From the NCBI GenBank assembly GCA_937958075.1, contig CALFFB010000278.1, forward strand, positions 1 through 13,943: a stretch of DNA of 13,943 bases, written 5' to 3'. This DNA is from an uncultured Geobacteraceae bacterium (GTDB taxonomy: Bacteria > Desulfobacterota > Desulfuromonadia > Desulfuromonadales > Geopsychrobacteraceae). Below the pieces are notes generated by a model. That model was not told the origin of the DNA. It saw only the letters and a program-made list of their open reading frames with translations, and did no database searches. Position numbers and translations under genes: made by a program. Numbering within the stretch: the first letter of the stretch is position 1; each line of letters begins with the position of its first letter. Of the stretch, positions 1 through 6,280 are shown piece by piece.

Positions 1-827
1 TGAGATTACAGCAATGGATGGTGTGCCTTGCCATGCTGCTGTCTGCATCGCAGGTTCCGGCAGCAACAAATGTTAATATCACCTTGCGTGGGGATTTTAT
101 CCAGGGAGGACTGGTATTCGGTCAAACCTGCGCGCAATGCCAGGCACAACTTGAAGAACGGGATCTTCAGGTATCGCCTGAAGGGAGGTTTATTATCGGT
201 TTTGGCCGTGATGCTTCGCCGGATCAGGAATTGCTGATCACCATGCCGGGGGGAGCAACCATCCGCAAGGCGATTGCCGTACAGCAGCGGGACTACCCGA
301 TCCAGCACATTGACGGCATCAGCAGTCGGATGATGCAGCCCTCCGCAGAGGATCTGTTGCGGATTCAGCACGAAGCGCAGGAGGTGACGGCCGTTCGCCA
401 GATCAGCAGCGATCAGGATCATTTCCTCGAATCCTTTATCTGGCCGCTTAAAGGGCGAATCACCGGCGTCTACGGCAGTCAGAGGATCTTCAACGGCGAA
501 CCGCGGCAGCCCCACTACGGCATCGATATCGCCGCCCCCAGCGGAACCCGGATAACCGCTCCCGCAGGGGGCGTGGTCACCCTGGCCCATCCGGGGATGT
601 TCTTTGCCGGGACAACCATGGTCATTGACCACGGCTACGGTCTGTCGTCGACCTTTCTCCATCTGGATGAGATTCTGGTCGAACAGGGGCAGACAGTCGC
701 CAGAGGCGATGTTATCGCTACCGTCGGCAGCACCGGACGGGTCACCGGCCCCCACCTCGACTGGCGCGTCAACTGGTTCGATACCCGTCTCGACCCGGCT
801 CTTCTGGTCGGTGAAATGACGGACTGA
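1..827 (+). CDS. M23-family metallopeptidase (LytM-like), 5' end at window edge
   Basis: Exported peptidase of the M23 (LytM/lysostaphin) fold, expected to cleave peptidoglycan cross-bridges in the periplasm. The first visible ATG is at 18, but the frame stays open to the left edge (codons R-L-Q-Q-W before that ATG). The bases TG at 1-2 would complete a start codon lying one base outside the window, giving MRLQQWMVCLAMLLSA, a normal signal peptide ending near VPAA. Counting from the ATG at 18, residues 18-140 form a beta-rich N-terminal region and about 141-262 the M23 domain. The metal motif HYGID is H166/D170, the loop histidine H215 lies in FLHLD, and the last motif is GPHLDW (H246, D248) instead of the textbook HxH. 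GPHLDW preceded by TGRVT recurs, as I recall, in a large proteobacterial subfamily with this same N-terminal region, so activity is likely kept. It ends 9 bp before the converging YitT-like gene. Confidence 0.88.
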   Translation, partial: RLQQWMVCLAMLLSASQVPAATNVNITLRGDFIQGGLVFGQTCAQCQAQLEERDLQVSPEGRFIIGFGRDASPDQELLITMPGGATIRKAIAVQQRDYPIQHIDGISSRMMQPSAEDLLRIQHEAQEVTAVRQISSDQDHFLESFIWPLKGRITGVYGSQRIFNGEPRQPHYGIDIAAPSGTRITAPAGGVVTLAHPGMFFAGTTMVIDHGYGLSSTFLHLDEILVEQGQTVARGDVIATVGSTGRVTGPHLDWRVNWFDTRLDPALLVGEMTD

Positions 828-836
828 ACCTGCCGA

Positions 837-1700
837 TCAGTAGATCTTGCGCCGGGAAAAGGTTGAGCCCAACACGTTGAAGGTGTTTTCCACAATAAAC
901 AGGGCATAGTTGTCCGTCGTAAAGACAATCTCTTCCAGACGCTTGAGCTGGATATTGTTGATCACCACCATCATCACCGTGCGATTTTCCTTGCGATAGG
1001 CACCGATAGCGGGCAGCAGGGTGGTGCCGATTTTCAGGGTGGTCATGACCCGGTCGGCGATCTCCTCCGATTTCTCCGAAACAATAAAGGCCAGCTTGCG
1101 CTGGTTGAACATGGAGAGGGTATAATCCAGGGTCATGGAGGTGACAAAGACGGCGATCATGGAGGCGATGACCAGGTCGTTATCCAGACTCATGAAACTC
1201 AGGCTGAACAGCGCCAGATTGAAGCCGAAATAGGTTTTGCCGATACCGATATTGTACTTCTGATAGAGAATGACGGCGATCACATCCAGCCCGCCGTTGG
1301 ACCCCAGGGAACGCAGTACCATGCCGGCACCGAAGCCGAGGACAACCCCGAGAGTCAGGGCCGCGTAGAGCTGGTTTTCTATATGAATCTCAAAATTGAT
1401 CAGCTGGTAGAAGAGCGTAATCTCGGCCATGGCCAGGGCGCTGTACCAGAGGAAGCGTCTGGAAATGAGAATATAGCCGATGACGAACATGGGGATGTTC
1501 AGCAGCAGATAGAGCAGGCCCGGGTTCAAATATTCCGTCAGATAATAGAGGAGGGAACTGACCCCGAACAGGCCGCCGGGAACAAACTGGTGGGGGGTGG
1601 CAATTCCTTTCAGGGCGATGGTCTGAATCAGGGAGCCACCGGTGATCAGGGCGCAGTTCCAGAATACTGAATAAACAAATTTGCTTTTTTCCTTGGTCAT
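837..1700 (-). CDS. YitT-family membrane protein (DUF161 + DUF2179)
   Basis: Integral membrane protein of the YitT family, whose transport substrate is not established. The start chosen is the ATG at 1700 (287 aa), because GGAGG lies 7 bases upstream of it; an ATG 16 codons further upstream has no such site. Residues 10-30, 43-80, 85-102, 110-130 and 155-195 are hydrophobic and give five or six spans. Family signatures are GGLFGVSSLLYY (42-53) and GSNGGLDVIAVILYQKYNIG (133-152). The cytoplasmic C-terminal domain (about 200-287) is the DUF2179 ligand-binding-like fold, with GAYRKENRTVMMVVI at 233-247. The gene is divergent from uvrB across 80 bp and converges on the M23 peptidase gene. Confidence 0.87.
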   Translation of the reverse strand: MTKEKSKFVYSVFWNCALITGGSLIQTIALKGIATPHQFVPGGLFGVSSLLYYLTEYLNPGLLYLLLNIPMFVIGYILISRRFLWYSALAMAEITLFYQLINFEIHIENQLYAALTLGVVLGFGAGMVLRSLGSNGGLDVIAVILYQKYNIGIGKTYFGFNLALFSLSFMSLDNDLVIASMIAVFVTSMTLDYTLSMFNQRKLAFIVSEKSEEIADRVMTTLKIGTTLLPAIGAYRKENRTVMMVVINNIQLKRLEEIVFTTDNYALFIVENTFNVLGSTFSRRKIY

Positions 1701-1780
1701 CCGATATCCTCCATCGTTGCTTTCGAACCCGTCAACATACCGGTTCACAACAAAAAAACAACCTTTTTCAAGAAAAAATC
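1701..1780. promoter_or_regulatory. Divergent intergenic region, YitT-like gene / uvrB
   Basis: This 80-bp spacer must hold the promoters of both flanking genes, but I see no convincing sigma70 pair on either strand. Two structures are visible. One is an inverted repeat GAACC (1725-1729) / GGTTC (1742-1746) with 12 bases between the arms. The other is a run of A/T tracts just before uvrB: A7 at 1752-1758, T5 at 1764-1768 and A6 at 1773-1778, centred 9.5 to 11 bases apart, which is close to helical phase. uvrB itself has no clear Shine-Dalgarno sequence here. Confidence 0.5.
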
Positions 1781-3802
1781 ATGGCCCGATTTGAACTGAC
1801 ATCCCCCTATGCCCCCTGTGGCGACCAGCCCGAGGCCATTGCCGAGCTGGTTGCCGGTCTCAGGCGCGGCGACCGTCATCAGGTGCTCCTTGGTGTCACC
1901 GGTTCGGGGAAAACCTTTACCATGGCCAATGTCGTGCAGCAGTTGCAGCGCCCGACCCTGGTTTTGGCCCACAACAAAACCCTGGCCGCCCAGCTCTACG
2001 GGGAATTCAAGGAGCTGTTTCCCAACAACGCGGTGGAGTACTTTGTCAGCTATTACGACTATTACCAGCCGGAAGCCTATGTGCCGTCCACAGATACCTT
2101 CATTGAAAAGGACAGCTCCATCAACGAAGAAATCGACAAACTGCGCCACAGTGCCACCCGCTCCCTGCTGTCGCGGCGGGATGTGCTCATCGTGGCTTCG
2201 GTCAGTTGTATTTACGGCCTCGGCTCACCGGAAGCCTACTACGGCATGCTCGTTGATCTGCGCTGCGGCATGGAGCTCAAACGCAACGATTTTCTCCATC
2301 GGCTGGTGGAAATTCAGTACGAACGCAACGATATCGATTTCCATCGCGGCACCTTCCGGGTGCGTGGCGACAGTGTCGAGGTCTTCCCCGCCTACGAGGA
2401 AAAGCGCGCCCTGCGCATCGAATTCTTCGGCGACGAGATCGACGCCATCAGCGAGATTGATCCTTTGCGGGGGCAGGTTATCGACCGCCTGGAACGCACC
2501 GCCATCTTCCCCGCCAGCCATTATGTCGCCACCAAACCGACCCTGAAACGGGCCATCGGCGAAATCCAGGATGAACTGCAGCAGCGCATCCAGTATTTTC
2601 GGGAACAGAACATGCTGCTGGAAGCCCAGCGCATTGAGCAACGGACCCTGTTCGACATCGAAATGATCGAGGAGATGGGCTACTGCCAGGGGATCGAAAA
2701 CTACTCCCGCTTTCTTGACGGTCGCCGGCCCGGGCAGCCCCCCGCCACCCTGCTGTCCTACCTGCCCGACGACGCTCTCATGGTCATCGACGAAAGTCAC
2801 GTCAGCGTCAGCCAGATCGGCGCCATGTACCGCGGCGACCGCTCCCGCAAGGAGACCCTGGTCAACTACGGTTTTCGCCTGCCCTCGGCCCTGGACAACA
2901 GGCCTTTGATGTTTGAAGAATTTCAACAGTGCCAGCCGCAGACCATCTATGTCTCGGCAACCCCCGCCGACTATGAGATGGAACAGGCCCAAGGGGTGTT
3001 TGTTGAGCAGGTGATCCGCCCCACCGGCCTGGTCGATCCCGCCATTGAGGTGCGGCCGGCCGGCACCCAGGTGGATGACCTGATGGAGGAGATTCGCACG
3101 ACCATCGACAGCGGCGCGCGGATACTGGTCACCACCCTGACCAAGCGCATGGCCGAAGATCTCACCGGCTACCTGCAGGAAGCAGGGATCAAGGTCAACT
3201 ACCTCCACTCCGATATCGACACCGTCGAGCGGGTACAGATCATTCGCGCCCTGCGCGAAGGAGAATTCGACGTGCTGGTGGGGATCAATCTGCTGCGCGA
3301 AGGGCTCGACATCCCCGAGGTTGCGCTGGTCGCCATCCTCGATGCCGACAAGGAAGGGTTCCTGCGCAGCGAGCGCTCCCTGATCCAGACCTGCGGCCGC
3401 GCCGCCCGCCATGTCAACGGCCGGGTGATCATGTACGCCGACCGCGTCACCCGCTCCATGCAGGCCTGTATCGACGAAACCTCACGTCGCCGTGAAAAAC
3501 AGCTCAGCTACAACCAGCAGCACGGCATCATCCCGACTTCGGTGAAAAAGTCCCTGTTCTCCATCGTCGACAACTTCATCGGCAGGAAGAATAAAGACGA
3601 CCTCCCTCAGCTCGCCGCCGAGGCAGAAGCCCTTTATGGCGATCCGCAGGCCCTGCGGGACAAGATCGCCGCCATCAAGGAACAGATGCTCGAAGCCGCG
3701 GCCCAGCTGGAATTTGAAAAAGCCGCCGACCTGCGTGATCAACTGCTGCTTCTGGAAAAACGGGAATTGTTGCTGCAAACCGGGGTGGATGTGAAAAACT
3801 AG
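1781..3802 (+). CDS. uvrB: UvrABC excision nuclease subunit B
   Basis: UvrB is the damage-verification subunit of nucleotide excision repair. It is loaded by UvrA, inserts a beta-hairpin between the strands at a lesion, and then recruits UvrC for incision. The 673-aa length equals that of E. coli UvrB. Visible landmarks are Walker A GVTGSGKT (38-45), the beta-hairpin region YYDYYQPEAYVPSTDTFIEK (91-110), Walker B DESH (337-340), motif III SATP (392-395), and motif VI QTCGRAARH (536-544). The C-terminal UVR motif, about 632-666 (LEFEKAADLRDQL within it), contacts UvrA and UvrC. The ATG at 1781 is chosen because the protein then begins MARFELTSPYAPCGDQPEAI, the usual UvrB N-terminus, even though the ribosome site is weak. 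No recognisable LexA box lies upstream. The stop is 12 bp from the converging membrane-protein gene. Confidence 0.98.
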   Translation: MARFELTSPYAPCGDQPEAIAELVAGLRRGDRHQVLLGVTGSGKTFTMANVVQQLQRPTLVLAHNKTLAAQLYGEFKELFPNNAVEYFVSYYDYYQPEAYVPSTDTFIEKDSSINEEIDKLRHSATRSLLSRRDVLIVASVSCIYGLGSPEAYYGMLVDLRCGMELKRNDFLHRLVEIQYERNDIDFHRGTFRVRGDSVEVFPAYEEKRALRIEFFGDEIDAISEIDPLRGQVIDRLERTAIFPASHYVATKPTLKRAIGEIQDELQQRIQYFREQNMLLEAQRIEQRTLFDIEMIEEMGYCQGIENYSRFLDGRRPGQPPATLLSYLPDDALMVIDESHVSVSQIGAMYRGDRSRKETLVNYGFRLPSALDNRPLMFEEFQQCQPQTIYVSATPADYEMEQAQGVFVEQVIRPTGLVDPAIEVRPAGTQVDDLMEEIRTTIDSGARILVTTLTKRMAEDLTGYLQEAGIKVNYLHSDIDTVERVQIIRALREGEFDVLVGINLLREGLDIPEVALVAILDADKEGFLRSERSLIQTCGRAARHVNGRVIMYADRVTRSMQACIDETSRRREKQLSYNQQHGIIPTSVKKSLFSIVDNFIGRKNKDDLPQLAAEAEALYGDPQALRDKIAAIKEQMLEAAAQLEFEKAADLRDQLLLLEKRELLLQTGVDVKN

Positions 3803-3814
3803 CGGGAGATGTGC

Positions 3815-4606
3815 TTACGTGGTTCGGCGCAGGGACGCCATCAGCCCCCTGGCATTAAGCAGCAGCAGAACCAGGGTCGCGACCCCGAAGCCGATCAGGG
3901 TCCCAAGATGCAGACCAAAGCGGGGGCAGGCGACAGCAAGGGTCAGGGCGTAACAGAAAACCGACCACAGGCCGACGGGGAAGTGGCTGAGCAGCGACCG
4001 GGCACAGGCGGCACCGAAATGCAGATGCACAATCACCACCAGCGGCATGAGAATCAGCGGAAAGGCTGAAAAGATACCCGCCCAGGAAGAATCAACATGA
4101 CCGGCAAGGGCGGTGATGGTTATCACCAGGGTCGCGGCGCACACCACCCGGAACAGAACCACCCGCAGCTGAAATGGGAGCTTCGGAGCCCTGGCCTGTT
4201 CATGACGGCCACGCACCAGAAAGCTGCTGACCAGCAGCGCCGCCACCGCCAGAGCAATCGCCGCCGGCGGCGACAGGTGCAGCAGGCCGATGGTGACTGC
4301 ACCGACCAGATATCCCGACAGGGCGAGCACAACAACGACCGCGACGGAACAGTCCGGCTTGCGGCGCAGGACAAACAGATAAACCAGAGCGAACATCAAC
4401 GAGGGGACCAGCCCCGCCAGATTGTAAAGAGCGCTGACGGACGCGAAGGCGACACCATATTCCAGTCCGTAAAAATACAACACAATGGCCGAACCGATGG
4501 GATACCCCGACAGAATACCGGCAATCTTCGGGTTGAGGTGCTCGGCAATAGCCGTCAGCAGCAGAATCATGATCAGGGTAACAAGGATCTTGGCCAGCAG
4601 CAGCAT
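3815..4606 (-). CDS. Multi-span membrane protein with internal duplication, unknown family
   Basis: A 263-aa, highly hydrophobic protein with about nine or ten predicted spans; I do not recognise the family. Its clear feature is a duplication. Residues 21-79 (starting AEHLNPKIAGILSGYP) align without gaps to residues 168-226 (starting AGHVDSSWAGIFSAFP), with about 15 identities in 59 positions by eye, including H, AGI, S, P, G and A. Each copy is preceded by a similar hydrophobic helix. A basic loop (RGRHEQARAPK, 132-142) separates the halves. This layout is typical of transporters and permease-like proteins built from two homologous halves, but no substrate can be named. The start is the ATG at 4606, with AAGG about 8 bases upstream. 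The gene converges on uvrB and is divergent from selC. Confidence 0.8.
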   Translation of the reverse strand: MLLLAKILVTLIMILLLTAIAEHLNPKIAGILSGYPIGSAIVLYFYGLEYGVAFASVSALYNLAGLVPSLMFALVYLFVLRRKPDCSVAVVVVLALSGYLVGAVTIGLLHLSPPAAIALAVAALLVSSFLVRGRHEQARAPKLPFQLRVVLFRVVCAATLVITITALAGHVDSSWAGIFSAFPLILMPLVVIVHLHFGAACARSLLSHFPVGLWSVFCYALTLAVACPRFGLHLGTLIGFGVATLVLLLLNARGLMASLRRTT

Positions 4607-4688
4607 AAAGTTAACCTTGCCGGATAAATGACAAAACAGAGGGTTCGCCGGAGCTGTGCCGTTGCCTCCTCAGGGCCTCTTTTCCCGC

Positions 4689-4717
4689 TTGAACTCTGCC
4701 GTCAATCAACGTAGTAT
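4689..4717 (+). promoter_or_regulatory. Candidate sigma70 promoter of selC
   Basis: TTGAAC (4689-4694) and TAGTAT (4712-4717) are separated by exactly 17 bases; each matches the consensus hexamer at 4 of 6 positions. Transcription would begin near 4724, about 14 bases before the mature tRNA 5' end, which is a normal leader for a bacterial tRNA gene. The call rests on spacing and position, not on hexamer strength. Confidence 0.5.
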
Positions 4718-4737
4718 CACAACCGCACGCCACGTCC

Positions 4738-4833
4738 GGAGGCAGTCAGTAGCCTGGTGGCGCTCACGGTCTTCAAAACCGATGGGGGGCGTATCCCGTC
4801 CCTGGTGAGTTCGATTCTCATCTGCCTCCGCCA
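4738..4833 (+). tRNA. selC: tRNA-Sec (anticodon TCA)
   Basis: Selenocysteine tRNA, which is charged with serine, converted by SelA, and delivered by SelB to UGA codons that carry a SECIS element. The 96-base gene has an 8-bp acceptor stem GGAGGCAG/CTGCCTCC followed by G and an encoded CCA. It has a 5-bp T stem GTGAG/CTCAT around the loop TTCGATT, giving the 13-bp acceptor-T stack (8+5) typical of bacterial tRNA-Sec. The anticodon loop is CTTCAAA, with TCA at 4773-4775 and stem pairs CGGT/ACCG; position 27-43 would be A-A. A long G-rich variable arm (about 4781-4803) completes the picture. The gene implies selA, selB and selenoproteins elsewhere in the genome; none is visible in this window. 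Confidence 0.96.
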
Positions 4834-4845
4834 ATCAGCAATAAC

Positions 4846-4876
4846 AAGGAGTTACGGACTGTCCGTGGCTCCTTTT
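4846..4876 (+). terminator. Rho-independent terminator of selC
   Basis: On the plus-strand transcript, AAGGAGTTACGGA pairs over 13 positions with TCCGTGGCTCCTT around the 3-base loop CTG, followed by a T run (4873-4876). Two adjacent T-G wobbles are the only non-Watson-Crick pairs. It begins 12 bases after the tRNA CCA end. On the minus strand the same two positions become C/A mismatches, so the hairpin is weaker for radC, which ends just beyond it. Confidence 0.8.
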
Positions 4877-4881
4877 CTGCT

Positions 4882-5568
4882 TCACAATTCCCCCCGATCC
4901 GCCAGGCTGATGTAATCACCGTTGCCGATGATGATATGGTCGAGGACCCGGATACCGAGGAGTTCTCCAGCGTCTTTCAGGCGCCTGGTGATGTCCAGAT
5001 CCTCCCGACTGGGGGTCGGATCACCGGAGGGATGGTTGTGCACAAACAGCACCGCTGCCGCTGATTCCTTGAGGGCCGGGGCGAAGACTTCGCGGGGGTG
5101 AACGATGCTGGCGGTGAGGCTGCCTTCGGAAATCTGGACCTCGCGCAGCAGGCGGTTTTTGGTGTCGAGGAGCAGAGCGAGAAACACCTCTTTGCGGTAG
5201 TCACACAAACGCTCGTGAAAATGGAAAAAGGCATCGGAAGAACTGCGATAGGGCTGCCCCGGCTGCAGACGCTGGTCGGTAAAGCGCCTGGCAATCTGGA
5301 ACAGGGCCTGTATTTCCGCCGCTTTGGCCGGGCCGATTCCGGGTTGCACGCAGAGCTCGGTAATTGTTGCCGCCGCCAGTTTGCGCAGGGAGCCGAAACG
5401 GGCAAGCAGGCTTCGCGCCAGATCCACCGCGCTGTTTTTGCTCGCTGAGTCGCCGGTGCGGATAATCAGAGCCAGCAGCTCGGCATCCGTCAGTTGTTCC
5501 GCTCCCCGGGCCAGCAGTTTCTCCCGCGGACGTTCGTCGGCGGGCCAGTCTTTGATACGGTGAACCAT
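4882..5568 (-). CDS. radC: RadC family JAMM/MPN protein
   Basis: A 228-aa RadC, close to the usual length for the family. Historically it was linked to DNA repair, but its molecular role is still unclear. The N-terminal part (about 1-95) carries a helix-hairpin-helix element, LCVQPGIGPAKAAEIQAL (72-89). The C-terminal half is the JAMM metalloprotease-like domain: E127 in KEVFLALLLD, then HNHPSGDPTPSREDLD with predicted metal ligands H177, H179 and D190. The start is the ATG at 5568, with AAGGAGG 5 bases upstream. It lies 100 bp downstream of the SGNH lipoprotein gene on the same strand, so it may be the last gene of a transcript that starts at the JAMM-helicase gene. A second JAMM protein encoded 0.7 kb upstream of radC is the unusual part of its context. 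Confidence 0.96.
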   Translation of the reverse strand: MVHRIKDWPADERPREKLLARGAEQLTDAELLALIIRTGDSASKNSAVDLARSLLARFGSLRKLAAATITELCVQPGIGPAKAAEIQALFQIARRFTDQRLQPGQPYRSSSDAFFHFHERLCDYRKEVFLALLLDTKNRLLREVQISEGSLTASIVHPREVFAPALKESAAAVLFVHNHPSGDPTPSREDLDITRRLKDAGELLGIRVLDHIIIGNGDYISLADRGEL

Positions 5569-5668
5569 TGTCCCCTCCTTTTTGCCATAAAGGTCTGTTC
5601 AATTTCGGCTGCCAAAGGTTACCGACGGTCCTGTCAGGCTTGCCGGAAAAGGTCATATCTCCGGAAGA

Positions 5669-6280
5669 TCAGAGGGCGCCGTTGGCCTTGAGATAATCGG
5701 CGATAGCCCGAGCCAGAGCTTCGTAACCGGCACCATTGAGGTGCACGGCATCGCTTTTATAAACATCCGTTTTCAAGAGCCTGGTCAGTTCCCCCTCAAG
5801 CAGCGGAATGTCCAGTTCGTCGGCCAGTTCCTTGTAGACCGGGGCGTCCTGGATCAGCAGACCCGGCTGTGGTACGGCGATCATCACCACTTCGACACCA
5901 CGCTGGTTGGCTGCTTCATACATGCGCCGCAGGTTGCTTTTAAGTTGCCCCCTGTCCCGTTTCTGCAGCAGATCATTACCACCGTGCATGAGCAGCAGCA
6001 GTTGCGGCTCGTGCGTATCGAGCAGTCCCGGCAGACGTGTGGCCCCGTCGGTGCTGAGTTCGCCGGAGATGCCGGCATTGACCACGCGTCGTCCCAGAAG
6101 CCGGTAAAGATGGGCCGGATAGTTGTTTTTGGCATCAGCGCCGACGCCGGAGGTCAGGCTGTCACCAAAAGCAAGAATAACAGCGTTGGGTCGCAGATAG
6201 GTCAGACTGGCGGGATTTTCACAGGCCGTGAGCACCACCAGCAGCAGCAGAACGAAAACGGATTGGCACAGGGATTTCAT
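5669..6280 (-). CDS. SGNH/GDSL hydrolase lipoprotein (TesA-like esterase)
   Basis: A 203-aa esterase or lysophospholipase of the SGNH fold, predicted to be anchored in the envelope. The N-terminus MKSLCQSVFVLLLLVVLTAC ends in a lipobox LTAC, with lipidated C20 followed by E21. The fold blocks follow in order: FGDSLTSG with nucleophile S41, the glycine block NAGISGE (68-74), GGND with N102, and DAVHLNGAGY with D177 and H180 completing the triad. The substrate cannot be read from the sequence. The start ATG (6278-6280) overlaps the stop of the upstream helicase gene as ATGA, and GAGG lies 7 bases before it, so translation is probably coupled to the helicase. A functional link between a DNA helicase and a membrane esterase is not evident. 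Confidence 0.9.
   Translation of the reverse strand: MKSLCQSVFVLLLLVVLTACENPASLTYLRPNAVILAFGDSLTSGVGADAKNNYPAHLYRLLGRRVVNAGISGELSTDGATRLPGLLDTHEPQLLLLMHGGNDLLQKRDRGQLKSNLRRMYEAANQRGVEVVMIAVPQPGLLIQDAPVYKELADELDIPLLEGELTRLLKTDVYKSDAVHLNGAGYEALARAIADYLKANGAL

Noticed and set aside
1725..1763. LexA-type operator upstream of uvrB
   Set aside because: GAACC-N12-GGTTC and GGTT-N14-AACC spacings fit neither the GAAC-N4-GTTC type nor the GGTT-based pattern reported for Geobacter LexA.
2225..3412. Long open frame (395 codons) antisense to uvrB
   Set aside because: It is a mirror of GC-rich uvrB codons, has glycine- and valine-rich low-information sequence, and resembles no family.
4738..4881. Genomic island attached at selC
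   Set aside because: No integrase, no duplicate of the tRNA 3' end and no shift in gene character; ordinary radC follows at once.
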